Shown here in pieces: positions 1 through 8,791 of a DNA stretch of 64,000 bases. Origin of the DNA: DASZTV01 sp035547515 (GTDB lineage: Bacteria > Actinomycetota > Actinomycetes > JAFAQI01); contig DASZUS010000077.1 of assembly GCA_035547515.1 (NCBI GenBank), positions 1 to 64,000 on the forward strand. Direction: 5' to 3'. Position 1 is the stretch's first letter; each line of letters begins with the position of its first letter. The translations under genes were made by a program, and so were the position numbers. Below the pieces are notes generated by a model, which was not told the DNA's origin, searched no databases, and saw nothing but the letters and a program-made list of their open reading frames with translations.

Positions 1-57
1 AAGCGCCCGCCGGTCGAGCAGATCACGTACTGGAACCAGTGGGGGACGACTTCCTGA
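1..57 (+). CDS. C-terminal end of an unidentified protein (partial)
   Basis: The first frame is open from the window edge and ends in TGA at 55-57, giving a tail that reads ...EQITYWNQWGTTS. The stop shares its last base with the ATG of the next gene (TGATG), the usual actinobacterial sign of translational coupling, so this is probably the end of a real upstream gene. Eighteen residues are too few to name a family. Confidence 0.45.
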   Translation, partial: KRPPVEQITYWNQWGTTS

Positions 58-587
58 TGCAGCGGTTCGAGACCGTCTTCGAGGTCGACGCGCCGCCGGC
101 GAAGGTGTGGGGACTGCTGCACATGCCGCCGCCGGCCGACGCGCCGAGCCCTCGCACGGTGAGTTATCCCGGTGGCTCGATGGAGATCTGGTTCGAGGGC
201 GACGACAAGGGTGAGGGCCTGGTGCGCACCTGCGTGTTCCGGGTGCCGCGATACCTGCTCTCCGGGGGCAAGGCGCGCTCGTGGGAGGTCGTGTGGAAGG
301 TGGTGCCGCTGGAGCGCGCGCACTACCGCGGCGTCGGCAAGCCGCTGTGGTCTCGCGGCGAAGGGTGGCATGAGCTCGAGTCTCTCGACGGCGGCACGCG
401 CACCCGGCTGACCTTCGTCGAGACCTACCACGTGATGAGCCCGGTCCTCCGGCCGCTGCTGGAGAAGCGGGTGCACACCTACATCTCGCGCGACAACCAC
501 AAGCTCTACCTGAAGCTGCTGTCCTATCTCGGTACCGCGAAGGAGATCAGCAGCGCACGAGACACGCTGCCGAACCCGCCCGACTGA
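57..587 (+). CDS. SRPBCC (START-like) family protein
   Basis: This 176-residue protein has the features of the SRPBCC/polyketide-cyclase-like ligand-binding fold: an N-terminal strand reading FETVFEVDAPPAKVWGLL, charged beta strands in the middle, and a long C-terminal helix with basic residues (HTYISRDNHKLYLKLL). Such proteins bind hydrophobic ligands, and in catabolic clusters they are often near acyl-CoA enzymes; the ligand here is unknown. I chose the ATG at 57 because it overlaps the preceding stop (TGATG). A GTG at 39 in the same frame would add six residues inside the upstream gene. No signal peptide or membrane segment is visible. Confidence 0.7.
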   Translation: MQRFETVFEVDAPPAKVWGLLHMPPPADAPSPRTVSYPGGSMEIWFEGDDKGEGLVRTCVFRVPRYLLSGGKARSWEVVWKVVPLERAHYRGVGKPLWSRGEGWHELESLDGGTRTRLTFVETYHVMSPVLRPLLEKRVHTYISRDNHKLYLKLLSYLGTAKEISSARDTLPNPPD

Positions 588-599
588 CCCGCCGAGCAG

Positions 600-1490
600 G
601 TGCACGATTCCAGGGTGAGCGAGGTCGACCCACCAAGGTTCCGTCCGGACCTCTACAAGGGGACTGCCGCCTACTACGAACAGTTCAGGCCGCCCTATCC
701 GGACGCGCTGTTGGCCGACCTCCGGAACCGTCTCGCGATCAGCGGTGACGACCGCCTGCTCGATCTCGCCTGCGGCACCGGTCAGGTCGCTGCGCCGTTG
801 AGCGGCTTTTTCCGCGAGACGGTAGCTGTCGACGCCGAGGCAGAAACCATCGCCTTCGCGTCCGGCAACGCGGCACGTCTCGGTCGACCTGGCATCCGCT
901 GGCTTGTCGGCACCGCCGAGTCGCCACCGGTCAGCGGAACGTTCGAGCTCATCGCAATCGGCACCGCGTTTCATCGCCTGGACAGACCCGCGGTCGCACG
1001 ACGGATGCGTGAGCTGGTCACGGCGGACGGTGCCGTCGCTCTCCTTTGGTCGCCGGTCCCGTCCGATGGCGACCAGCCCTGGCAGCAAGAACTCAGGCAG
1101 ATCATCGTCGACTGGCTGGACCGTTCGGGCAGTGCAGATCGAATGCCATCAGGCTGGCAGGAGGCGTTGGCGGCCAGCCCAGATCGTCAGGTGTTGGAGC
1201 GGGCCGGCTTCACCTATCTCGGCCGGTTCGAGTTCCCCCGCGACGAGACCTGGACAGTTAATGCGCTCATCGGGTTCATGTACTCCACCTCGATCCTGAG
1301 CCGCGCCGCGCTTGGCAGTGCGATCCCGGACTTCGAGGCCGACCTGGCACGCGTCAGCTTGGGTCGAGCAGGCCGTCGGGCGCGCGCATGTGCCAGGCGT
1401 CCGTCACCAGCTCGCGTAGCCGCGTCACTTCGACCTTGCTCAGGTGAAGCAGCAGGTACGGCCAACCATCCCAACCCGGCGGAACGGTGA
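600..1490 (+). CDS. Class I SAM-dependent methyltransferase, C-terminus probably damaged
   Basis: Residues about 40-150 carry a Rossmann methyltransferase fold with motif I LLDLACGTGQVA, an acidic residue after the second strand (AVDAE) and a post-I region IAIGTAFHRLD, typical of methyltransferase type 11/25 proteins. Homology-like sequence continues to about FEADLARVSL near 1360. The remaining 40 or so residues are Arg/Ala-rich and lie antisense to the oppositely oriented YjbR-like gene, so they look like read-through rather than a natural ending. The likely explanation is loss of the native 3' end by a rearrangement near 1350. The start is GTG at 600 or GTG at 615; neither has a convincing ribosome site. 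Substrate unknown. Confidence 0.6.
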   Translation: MHDSRVSEVDPPRFRPDLYKGTAAYYEQFRPPYPDALLADLRNRLAISGDDRLLDLACGTGQVAAPLSGFFRETVAVDAEAETIAFASGNAARLGRPGIRWLVGTAESPPVSGTFELIAIGTAFHRLDRPAVARRMRELVTADGAVALLWSPVPSDGDQPWQQELRQIIVDWLDRSGSADRMPSGWQEALAASPDRQVLERAGFTYLGRFEFPRDETWTVNALIGFMYSTSILSRAALGSAIPDFEADLARVSLGRAGRRARACARRPSPARVAASLRPCSGEAAGTANHPNPAER

Positions 1491-1713
1491 AGACGTCGGG
1501 TTCGCCGAGCGCCAGTGCTTGCTTCTCAGCCTCATCGCCGACGTACAGGACCGCGATGTCGAGCCGGATCACTCGTGGCTTGCCGGGGCACCGCTCCGGA
1601 TAGGACCAGATGAAGCCCTTGTTGCCGACTCGGAAGTCGAAGCCGTCGCTCTCGATCTCCACCACGTGCGGAAGGCTGAGCGCGATCCGCCGTACGTCGT
1701 CCGCAGTGGCCAC
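1354..1713 (-). CDS. MmcQ/YjbR family protein
   Basis: This 119-residue protein matches the small MmcQ/YjbR (CyaY-like, DNA-binding-like fold) family: an N-terminal helix VRRIALSLPHVVEIE, a KGFIWSYPER strand, and a C-terminal helical part with WPYLLLHLSKVE and LVTDAWHMRAP. Members are cytoplasmic and their biological role is poorly defined. I use the GTG at 1713 because it starts directly at the conserved first helix; a longer open frame upstream has no family-like sequence. Its 3' end overlaps the abnormal tail of the convergent methyltransferase by about 137 bp, which supports damage to that neighbour, not to this gene. Confidence 0.75.
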   Translation of the reverse strand: MATADDVRRIALSLPHVVEIESDGFDFRVGNKGFIWSYPERCPGKPRVIRLDIAVLYVGDEAEKQALALGEPDVFTVPPGWDGWPYLLLHLSKVEVTRLRELVTDAWHMRAPDGLLDPS

Positions 1714-1867
1714 GCGGTGACCGTAGCGGCCGACCGCGACTGCACTTGCCTGCGGCGCCCCCGGTCCAGAACCACGGGATGCCGTTTGCTCACCTCCGCA
1801 ACGGAAATCGGGGGACCGACGGAAGTCGGACGGGCCCCGGCGACGAGGCCACGGCATCAGGAGCGAC
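1714..1867. promoter_or_regulatory. Divergent intergenic region with a small dyad
   Basis: This 154-bp gap separates the leftward YjbR-like gene from the rightward LppY/LpqO-like gene and must hold both promoters. It contains the short perfect dyad CCGAC-GGAA-GTCGG (1816-1829). An AGGAG ribosome site lies at 1859-1863, four bases before the ATG at 1868. I see no convincing -35/-10 pair. Confidence 0.3.
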
Positions 1868-2830
1868 ATGGCAGCGACGTCACGTCACATGGTCCTGGCA
1901 GGGCTGGCAGCCGGGCTGCTGGCGACCACCACATGCGCCACCGCCACGGCGCTCGCCACGGCCCGCGGCGGGCCGGAGCACCATTCCATCGCCTCTGCAG
2001 CCTCGAGCTCCCGCCTGCCCGTCAAGGAGATCGAGGACATCGAGCAGGCCGACGGCACCTATAGCAGCGGCGTCCTGACGATCGACATCGACCGCGACGG
2101 CGCCTACCGCCTGCACGGTGTCGCGCTGTCGAAGGGCTTCGAGGTCCAGCACGAGCTGTACTTCCAGTCGCTGGGCAACGGCGACGCGCTGTTCAACGGC
2201 GAGCTCGCCGTTCCGCAAATCAGGGTCCAGGCAACGATCAGCGCCATCGAGGACCAGGGCCTGGTGTTCCAGGCGCTCCATCAGCACTTCCTCGACATCC
2301 ACCCGATGGTGTGGTTCATCCACTTCCGGGGTTCGGGCAACACCCGGCAGCTCGCTGAGCGCGTCCACGCCGTGGTCGAGGCGACCCGGGTCGATCTGCC
2401 GCAGTCCTCGCCAAAGCATCCGACGACCCGGTTGCCCGTGAAGCAACTCACGCAGATCCTCGGCGGCGATGCCCAGGTAGAGGCGCACGGCGTCGTCGAC
2501 ATCGAGATCGATCGGCGCAACCACGAGACGCTCGGGGGGCAGCAAGCGCGGCCCGACCTCGGGATCGCCCCGAACGTCGAGTTCATGCCGCTGCGGCGCG
2601 GGCGTGCCCTGGTGGTTCCGGACTTCGGGATGACCACACCGGAGATTCAGAAGGTGACGGCGCTGATGCGTTCGCTGGGCTGGACCGACGAATGCCTCTA
2701 CAACCAGGAGAACGGAGAGCACCCCCAGCTGTTCTGGTCCCACATGGTCAAAGCGGGCTCCGCGACGACGCTCGCCCGGCAGGTGCGCCGCGCGCTCGAC
2801 CTCATGAACGTCGAGCCGGCTAAGGGTTAG
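1868..2830 (+). CDS. Secreted LppY/LpqO-like (DUF1259) protein
   Basis: The 320-residue product starts with an export signal (MVLAGLAAGLLATTTCATATALA). The Cys in that stretch is a poor lipobox, so secretion or weak lipoprotein anchoring are both possible. The mature part has two repeated DUF1259-type units, about residues 50-170 and 185-315. Each begins with LPVK-I-L, contains a GVVDIEIDR or GVLTIDIDRD strand, and ends with W(F)HF or LFWSHMVK followed by a helix. This is the architecture of the mycobacterial LppY/LpqO family, whose function is not established. An AGGAG site lies four bases before the ATG. Confidence 0.75.
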   Translation: MAATSRHMVLAGLAAGLLATTTCATATALATARGGPEHHSIASAASSSRLPVKEIEDIEQADGTYSSGVLTIDIDRDGAYRLHGVALSKGFEVQHELYFQSLGNGDALFNGELAVPQIRVQATISAIEDQGLVFQALHQHFLDIHPMVWFIHFRGSGNTRQLAERVHAVVEATRVDLPQSSPKHPTTRLPVKQLTQILGGDAQVEAHGVVDIEIDRRNHETLGGQQARPDLGIAPNVEFMPLRRGRALVVPDFGMTTPEIQKVTALMRSLGWTDECLYNQENGEHPQLFWSHMVKAGSATTLARQVRRALDLMNVEPAKG

Positions 2831-2884
2831 CTGCCCAGCGAGACAGCCCTTGCCCGGGCCGCGTCAGGCCGAAAGGATGGCTGC

Positions 2885-4612
2885 GTGGCTCATGATCTTG
2901 TGATTGCCGGCGGGATCGTCGTTGACGGGACCGGCGCCGATGCGCGGCCTGGTGACGTCGTCGTCGTCGACGACGGACGAATCACCGCCGTACTCGCACC
3001 CGGCTCGACGGTCGAGGCGGCCGAGACGATCGACGCCACCGGCCTGCTGGTGACCCCGGGCTTCGTCGACATCCACACCCACTTCGACGGCCAGGCGACC
3101 TGGGACGACGAGCTGACACCGACGTCCTGGCACGGCGTGACGACCATCGTCATGGGCAACTGCGGCGTCGGGTTCGCCCCGGTCGAGGACGGCAAGCAGG
3201 ACTGGCTGATCGGCCTGATGGAAGGCGTCGAGGACATCCCGGGCACCGCGCTCGCCGAAGGCATCGACTGGCAGTGGGAGACCTTCCCCGAGTACCTCGA
3301 CGTCCTCGCGAAGCGGCGATGGACCGTCGACGTGGGCGCGCAGATCGCGCACGGGCCGGTACGGGCGTACGTCATGGGTGAGCGTGGCGCTCGTAACGAG
3401 CCAGCCTCGCCCGAGGAGATCGCGCAGATGCGGGCGATCGTCGCGGAGGCGGTCGACGCCGGCGCGCTCGGGTTCACGATGTCGCGCACGATCGGGCACA
3501 TCGCGATCGACGGCGAGCCCGTGCCGGGCACGTTCGCGGCCGAGGACGAGATCTTCGGCATCTGTGGCGCGCTGGGTGAGCTCGGCAAGGGCATCGTCGA
3601 GCTCGCGCCGGCCGGTTCCGCGGGCGAGGACATCGTCAACCCCGCGAAGGAGGTCGACTGGATGCGCCGGCTCTCCGCGGCGATCGGGCGGCCGGTGACC
3701 TTCGCGCTCCAGCAGGTCGATGTGGCGCCCGATCTCTGGCGCGAGCTGATGGAAATCTCCCGGCAGGCCGTCGAGGAGGGCGCCGACGTTTGGGCGCAGG
3801 TCGCCGGCCGCCCGACCGGGCTGCTGTCCGGGTTCCGCACCCGCTACTGCTTCTTCGACGGCATTCCGCCGTACGCCGCGCTCAAGGCCAGGGCCCTCGG
3901 GTGGGAGGAGCTCAAGAAGGCCGTACGGGACCCTGCCTTCCGCGCCAGCGTCGTCGACGCCGAGCTGGATGAGCCGGCCGCAATGCGCATCGGGAAGGCG
4001 AGTACGCAGACGTTCGTGCTGGGCGACCCACCGGACTACGAGCCCGGCCCGGAGAAGTCGCTGGCAGCGCTCGCCGAGGCAACCGGCCGCTCGCCGCTGG
4101 AGGTCGCCTACGACACCATGCTCGCGAACGACTGCGAGGGACTGCTGTACGTGCCGATCCTCGGCTACAGCAACGGCAACTCCGACCACGTGCGCGAGAT
4201 GCTCACCCATCCGCGGTCCGCGGTGGGTCTCGCCGACGGCGGCGCGCACTGCAGCGTCATCTGTGACGCCTCGATGCCGACGTACATGCTCACCCACTGG
4301 ACCCGTGACCGGCTGCGTGGCGAGCGGCTGCCGCTGGAGTTCGTGGTGCGAAAGCAGACCTACGACACCGCGCGGCTGTACGGGATGACCGACCGCGGCA
4401 CGATCGAGCCGGGCATGCTGGCCGACCTCAACCTGATCGACTACGACCGGCTGCGCGTCCTCTCGCCGGTCGTCGTCGACGACCTGCCGGCCGGCGGCAC
4501 GCGGGTGGTGCAGCGTGCCGAGGGCTACGTCGCGACCATCAAGCGCGGCGTGGTGACCTACCGCAACGGCGAGGCCACCGGCGCCCGCCCCGGCGTACTC
4601 GTCCGGAGCTAG
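2885..4612 (+). CDS. N-acyl-D-amino-acid deacylase-type amidohydrolase
   Basis: The 575-residue enzyme belongs to the metal-dependent amidohydrolase superfamily: an N-terminal beta domain (DLVIAGGIVVDGTG), the metal-binding motif FVDIHTHFDGQ near residue 60, a long TIM-barrel insert, and a C-terminal IEPGMLADLNLIDYD strand of the small beta domain. Length and motifs fit the D-aminoacylase/N-acyl-D-amino-acid deacylase branch. In lipid-degrading actinobacteria this branch is abundant and its true substrates are mostly unknown, so the name is structural. The GTG start at 2885 follows GAAAGGA at a good distance. The gene faces a leftward operon across a large palindrome. Confidence 0.8.
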   Translation: MAHDLVIAGGIVVDGTGADARPGDVVVVDDGRITAVLAPGSTVEAAETIDATGLLVTPGFVDIHTHFDGQATWDDELTPTSWHGVTTIVMGNCGVGFAPVEDGKQDWLIGLMEGVEDIPGTALAEGIDWQWETFPEYLDVLAKRRWTVDVGAQIAHGPVRAYVMGERGARNEPASPEEIAQMRAIVAEAVDAGALGFTMSRTIGHIAIDGEPVPGTFAAEDEIFGICGALGELGKGIVELAPAGSAGEDIVNPAKEVDWMRRLSAAIGRPVTFALQQVDVAPDLWRELMEISRQAVEEGADVWAQVAGRPTGLLSGFRTRYCFFDGIPPYAALKARALGWEELKKAVRDPAFRASVVDAELDEPAAMRIGKASTQTFVLGDPPDYEPGPEKSLAALAEATGRSPLEVAYDTMLANDCEGLLYVPILGYSNGNSDHVREMLTHPRSAVGLADGGAHCSVICDASMPTYMLTHWTRDRLRGERLPLEFVVRKQTYDTARLYGMTDRGTIEPGMLADLNLIDYDRLRVLSPVVVDDLPAGGTRVVQRAEGYVATIKRGVVTYRNGEATGARPGVLVRS

Positions 4613-4619
4613 CCCGCCA

Positions 4620-4682
4620 GCGTGATCTTGACGAAATCCACGCTATGAGCGCCGTTTAGGGTGCTTTCCGTCAAGATCACGC
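4620..4682. repeat. Large intergenic palindrome, probable bidirectional terminator or REP-like element
   Basis: GCGTGATCTTGACG (4620-4633) and CGTCAAGATCACGC (4669-4682) form a perfect 14-bp inverted repeat around a 35-bp loop. The element sits between two convergent genes, eight bases after one stop and four before the other, which is where a two-way terminator belongs. There is no T-run, and the loop is longer than in ordinary intrinsic terminators, so a dispersed repeat used as a terminator is also possible. I saw no second copy in the window. Confidence 0.7.
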
Positions 4683-4686
4683 GGGT

Positions 4687-6348
4687 TTATCGGGTGAAGA
4701 GGAAGGCTCCGCCGGGTACGCCGCCGCCGATTCCGCAGACCGCGACCTCGGCGTCCTTCACCTGGCGCTCCCCCGCGTCTCCGCGCAGCTGGGTGACCGC
4801 CTCGTGCACGAAGCCGAACCCGTGCGTGCGGCCGGCGGACAGCTGCCCGCCATGGGGGTTCACCGGCAGCTCGCCGTCGAGCGCAATCCGCTTGCCGCCC
4901 GCCACGAAGTCCTTCGCCTCACCGAGCCCGCAGAAGCCGAGGCCTTCCAGCCACGCCACCGTGTTGAAGCTGAACCCGTCGTAGAGCAACGCGACGTCGA
5001 CATCGTCTCGGGACACCGAGGCGCGCGACCACAGATGCGCCGCCGGGCCCCACGCGTTGGGCAGGTGGGTCATCGTGCCCTGGTCCCAGGACTGCCGCTC
5101 GGTGATCTGCGTGCCCGCGGCGTCGACGTAGATGGGCGTCTGGCGCAGGTCCTTCGCGGTCTCCCGCGCCGACACGATGATCGCGACGGAGCCGTCACAC
5201 AGCACATCGCAGTCGTAGAGGCCGAGCGGCGTGGAGATCAGCCGAGCCGACAGGTAGTCCTCCATCGTCATCGGGTCGCGGTAGATCGCCAGCGGGTTGA
5301 GCTGCGCGTTGCGGCGGTTGTTCATCGCGATCCAGCCGAGCATCTCCCGGTCGGCGCCGAACTTCGCGAAGTACTGCGAGGCCTGCATCGCGATCCAGTT
5401 GCTCGCGCTGGCCGCGCCGTACGGGATCCGCCACTGGAAGTCGCCTCCGACGGCGCCGCCCTTGGGCAGCGGCAGCTGGCCGGTGCGCAGCAGGTCGGTG
5501 TGCGTCGCCTCCCAGACCGTGCGGAAGCAGAGCACGTGCCGGCACAGACCGCTGGCCACGGCGAGCATCGCGTTGACGATCGCTCCGGTCTGCGCCGACT
5601 GCTCTAGGCCGCCGTTGTGCCACGTCGGGTGGATGCCAAGCGCCTCTTCGAGAACGGGTACGCCGCCCTCGGTGATGCCGCCACCGCCGGGCATGCCGCC
5701 GGGCCAGGTGGCGAGGCCGTCGATGTCGTCGAGGGTCAACCCGGCGTCGGCGACCGCGGCCTTCGCCGCCTCGACGGTCAGGCTGATCGGCGGCCGCATC
5801 AGCCGGCGGCCGACCTGCGACATCCCGATGCCGGTGATCGCGACCTTGTGCTCGTAGCGCTCGGCAGACACCGGCGCGCGCGTCACCACGACCGGCGGGT
5901 CCACCAGGTTCGCCACCGGAGCGTCCGGCTCGTCGAGCGGCTCGAACAGCGGGAACCAGATCCCCTCCTGCTCGAGGAAGCGCACCCTCACCCGCTGGCC
6001 GACCCGCAGCTCGTCCTCGGTGACGTCGACCAGGTTGGTGGTCAGCCGGACATGCGGAGCCTCGTCGACGATCACCACTGCGATCGGGTACGGCGGGGCG
6101 AAGTTCGGCATAAACATCTGGTGGTTCATCGTCACGCCGACAACCGTCGCCTTGCCGCTGACGGCAACCCAGCTCAGGTTCGCCTCGTGGCAACGCGGAC
6201 ACACGGTCTGCGACGGGTGCAGGTAGCCGCCGCACCCGTCGCACTTCGGCAGCCGGAGCTCGCCGACCTCGCCGCCGGTCCAGAACGGCCGGTTCCACGG
6301 CGAGACCTCCGGCTGCGGCCGGCGCGCCTCGAGGACGGTCTGCGTCAT
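4687..6348 (-). CDS. DUF35 OB-fold protein fused to a thiolase-like (Ltp2-type) domain
   Basis: The 553-residue product joins two modules. Residues 1-140 are a DUF35 domain with a zinc ribbon (Cys36, Cys39, Cys50, Cys53) followed by an OB fold. Residues about 165-553 are thiolase-like: KVAITGIGMSQVGRR at the start, ALLYDGFSFN and LEGLGFCGLG late, and NPHGGQLSAGRTHG at the C-terminus. I see no canonical nucleophilic Cys. In steroid side-chain degradation a separate DUF35 domain (in ChsH2) pairs with the aldolase Ltp2; here the two appear in one chain. A retro-aldol or C-C cleaving step on a steroid-CoA is a reasonable inference. It is the last gene of the operon; its ATG overlaps the dehydrogenase stop by one base. 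Confidence 0.8.
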   Translation of the reverse strand: MTQTVLEARRPQPEVSPWNRPFWTGGEVGELRLPKCDGCGGYLHPSQTVCPRCHEANLSWVAVSGKATVVGVTMNHQMFMPNFAPPYPIAVVIVDEAPHVRLTTNLVDVTEDELRVGQRVRVRFLEQEGIWFPLFEPLDEPDAPVANLVDPPVVVTRAPVSAERYEHKVAITGIGMSQVGRRLMRPPISLTVEAAKAAVADAGLTLDDIDGLATWPGGMPGGGGITEGGVPVLEEALGIHPTWHNGGLEQSAQTGAIVNAMLAVASGLCRHVLCFRTVWEATHTDLLRTGQLPLPKGGAVGGDFQWRIPYGAASASNWIAMQASQYFAKFGADREMLGWIAMNNRRNAQLNPLAIYRDPMTMEDYLSARLISTPLGLYDCDVLCDGSVAIIVSARETAKDLRQTPIYVDAAGTQITERQSWDQGTMTHLPNAWGPAAHLWSRASVSRDDVDVALLYDGFSFNTVAWLEGLGFCGLGEAKDFVAGGKRIALDGELPVNPHGGQLSAGRTHGFGFVHEAVTQLRGDAGERQVKDAEVAVCGIGGGVPGGAFLFTR

Positions 6349-7826
6349 CAGGCAGATGCGGGTACGGCGTACGTCTTGGTCTCGAGGTACTGCTCGAAGC
6401 CCTCGTCGCCGTTCTGCCGGCCGATGCCGCTGTTCTTGTAGCCGCCGAACGGCGCGTCCGCGCCGTACCAGATGCCGCCGTTGACGGTGACCGTGCCAGT
6501 CCGGATCCGCTTCGCGACGTTGAGCGCGCGACCCTCGTCGGCGGAGGTGACCATGCCGGACAGGCCGTACTGGCTGTCGTTGGCGATCCGTACCGCGTCG
6601 TCGTCGTCCTCGAACGGGATCACCACGAGCACCGGCCCGAAGATCTCCTGCTGCGCGATGGTCATCGAGTTGTCGACGTCGGCGAACACGGTCGGCTCGA
6701 CGAACCAGCCCTTCGGCAGGTGCGCGGGCTTGCCGCCGCCGATCACCAGCCGGGCGCCTTCCTTCACGCCGGTCTCGATCAGGCCGAGCACCCGCTCGCG
6801 CTGCTTCTCGCTGATCTGCGGTCCCATGAAGTTGTTCGGGTCGGCAGGGTCGCCGTAGCCGATCGTCTTGAAGCTCTCGTGGACCAGCTCAAGGCCTTCG
6901 TCGTAGCGCGACCGCGGGAGCAGCATGCGGGTCGGCATCGCGCAGCCCTGGCCGGCGTGGGTGCACACCGTCAGCGACGCCATCGCGAGGTTCGCCTGGA
7001 AGTCGGCGTCGTCGAGCATGATGTTGGCGCTCTTGCCGCCGAGCTCGAGGAACAGCCGCTTGAGCGTCGCGGAGCCCTTCTCCATGATCCGCTTGCCGGT
7101 CGCGGTCGAGCCGGTGAAGGAGATCAGGTCGACCCGCGGGTCGGTGACCAGCTGCTCGCCGAGCATGTGGTCCGAGGAGGTCACGACGTTGACCACGCCG
7201 GCCGGGATGTCGGTCTTCTCGGCGATGACCCGGCCCCAGCGGGTGCCGCTCCACGGGGTGTCGGGCGCCGGCTTGAGGACGACGGTGTTGCCGGTGGCGA
7301 GGGCCTGGCCCAGCTTGTTGATCGTGATCTCGAACGGGAAGTTCCACGGCGTGATCGCGCCGACGACACCCACCGGCTCCTTGCTGACCCACCGGCGAGA
7401 GCGCGACCCGAACACCTCGGCGATCCCGAGGTCGCGCTCCCACGCGAAGGACTCGGCACGCGCGGCGGGCCAGAGCAGGCCGTCCTGCAGCGGCGCGTCG
7501 AGCTGCGGGCCGTAGGTGATCAGCAGCGGCGCACCGACCTCGGCGATCAGCTCCTGGCGGATCTCCTCCTGCTCGGCGACCAGCGCCTCGTGCAGCTGCC
7601 GCAGGCACTTCGCGCGAAACGCGTGGTCGGTCGCCCATGACGTGTTGTCGAAGGCGTTGCGAGCCGCCGCGATGGCGGCGTCCATGTCCTCCTTGGTGCC
7701 GTCGGCCACCACGCCGAGGCTCTCCTCGGTCGTCGGGTTGATGTTGTCGAACGTCGCACCCGACGACGCCTCGCGCAGCTCGCCGTTGATGTAGAGCCGG
7801 CGCTCGCCGATCTGTCCGTCCGTCAT
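6348..7826 (-). CDS. NAD(P)-dependent aldehyde dehydrogenase
   Basis: This 492-residue enzyme has the full aldehyde dehydrogenase pattern: PWNFPFE, the nucleotide-binding FTGSTATGK, the general-base glutamate in LELGGKSANIM, the nucleophile in AGQGCAMPTR, and a C-terminal PFGGYKNSGIGRQNG. Length is normal for the class. It is expected to oxidise an aldehyde to an acid, for example after alcohol oxidation by the SDR or an aldol cleavage in the same operon. AAGGGG upstream of the ATG is a good ribosome site. The 40-bp gap to the preceding F420-type gene is the second largest in this operon. Confidence 0.92.
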   Translation of the reverse strand: MTDGQIGERRLYINGELREASSGATFDNINPTTEESLGVVADGTKEDMDAAIAAARNAFDNTSWATDHAFRAKCLRQLHEALVAEQEEIRQELIAEVGAPLLITYGPQLDAPLQDGLLWPAARAESFAWERDLGIAEVFGSRSRRWVSKEPVGVVGAITPWNFPFEITINKLGQALATGNTVVLKPAPDTPWSGTRWGRVIAEKTDIPAGVVNVVTSSDHMLGEQLVTDPRVDLISFTGSTATGKRIMEKGSATLKRLFLELGGKSANIMLDDADFQANLAMASLTVCTHAGQGCAMPTRMLLPRSRYDEGLELVHESFKTIGYGDPADPNNFMGPQISEKQRERVLGLIETGVKEGARLVIGGGKPAHLPKGWFVEPTVFADVDNSMTIAQQEIFGPVLVVIPFEDDDDAVRIANDSQYGLSGMVTSADEGRALNVAKRIRTGTVTVNGGIWYGADAPFGGYKNSGIGRQNGDEGFEQYLETKTYAVPASA

Positions 7827-7866
7827 GCCATTCCCCTTTGTTGATGCAGCCGCACTGTCAGTGAAC

Positions 7867-8778
7867 TCAGCCTGCGTTGATTACTTCAGCACCGTACTGT
7901 TCGAGCGTTTCGAGTGCATGGGCGAGGGAGTCCCCCGGTACGCCGGTGGCCAGCCAGGTCACTCCCAGGTCGGCCAGCTCGGCCACTCCTTCGAGGTGCT
8001 CCTCGGCGTTGAACGAGGCCTTGCCCGGTGCGCCGCCCTTCGGCGTACCGAACGAGACGTCGATCGCGCCGCGGTCGCGGCCTGCCTCGTCCACCTTGCG
8101 CCAGAGGTCCTCGAGCAGCCGCCCGAGGTCCTCGGCCGTCTCCAGGACCACCGTCTTTGCAGCGCCCGCCAGGCCCCTCGGCGCGGGGAACGGGTTCCAC
8201 CCGTCGCCGAACTCCGCGACCCGCGAGCGCGCCCTCCCGCTGTTGCCGCCGACCCAGATCGGGACATGCGCAGGCTTGGGGTTGGCGGTCTGCCCCACCG
8301 CGCTGAACGTCGAGCCCTCGAACGCGAAGTCGTCGGTCGACCAGATGCCCTTGAGGACCTTGATCGCCTCGTCGAACAAGTCGTTACGCGAGTCGTAGTC
8401 GACACCGAGCGCGCGGTACTCCGACTTGCTGTAGCCCACGGCGGTCGACAGCGTGAACCGGCCCCCGGACAAGGCATCGATCGTCGCGACGGACTTCGCC
8501 ACGATGAACGGGTTGCGGTACGGGAGCACGACGATGTTCGGGATCAGCCGGATGGTCTCGGTGACCGCCGCGATGAACGACAGCGCGGCGAACGGGTCGA
8601 GCGCGTCGTGACCGCCCTGCTTGAGCCACCGGTCCGACGGCGCCGGGTGGTCGGTGAACGCGATCCCGGAGAAGCCCGCCTGCTCCGCGGTCTGGGCGAA
8701 CCTGGTGAGCGCGTCCTTCGTCACGAACGCAGGGTCATAGGGATGCGCGATGAGCGGATAGGTCACCCAGTACTTCAC
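7867..8778 (-). CDS. LLM-class F420-dependent oxidoreductase
   Basis: The 303-residue protein has the luciferase-like TIM barrel: GFSGIAFTDHPAP near the start, IRLIPNIVVLPYRNPF, SGGRFTLSTAVGYSKSEY, and PIWVGGNSGRARSRVAEFGDGWNP. These motifs are typical of the F420-using group, where coenzyme F420 serves as hydride carrier; flavin use cannot be excluded from sequence alone. I chose GTG at 8778, 13 bp after the SDR stop, because the longer open frame runs antisense-like through the SDR with no family sequence. No strong ribosome site is seen. Confidence 0.82.
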   Translation of the reverse strand: MKYWVTYPLIAHPYDPAFVTKDALTRFAQTAEQAGFSGIAFTDHPAPSDRWLKQGGHDALDPFAALSFIAAVTETIRLIPNIVVLPYRNPFIVAKSVATIDALSGGRFTLSTAVGYSKSEYRALGVDYDSRNDLFDEAIKVLKGIWSTDDFAFEGSTFSAVGQTANPKPAHVPIWVGGNSGRARSRVAEFGDGWNPFPAPRGLAGAAKTVVLETAEDLGRLLEDLWRKVDEAGRDRGAIDVSFGTPKGGAPGKASFNAEEHLEGVAELADLGVTWLATGVPGDSLAHALETLEQYGAEVINAG

Positions 8779-8791
8779 TGCTGCGCTCGCT

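Noticed and set aside
1444..2743. Frames on both strands through the YjbR-like and DUF1259 genes
   Set aside because: They lack family sequence and conflict with the supported genes.
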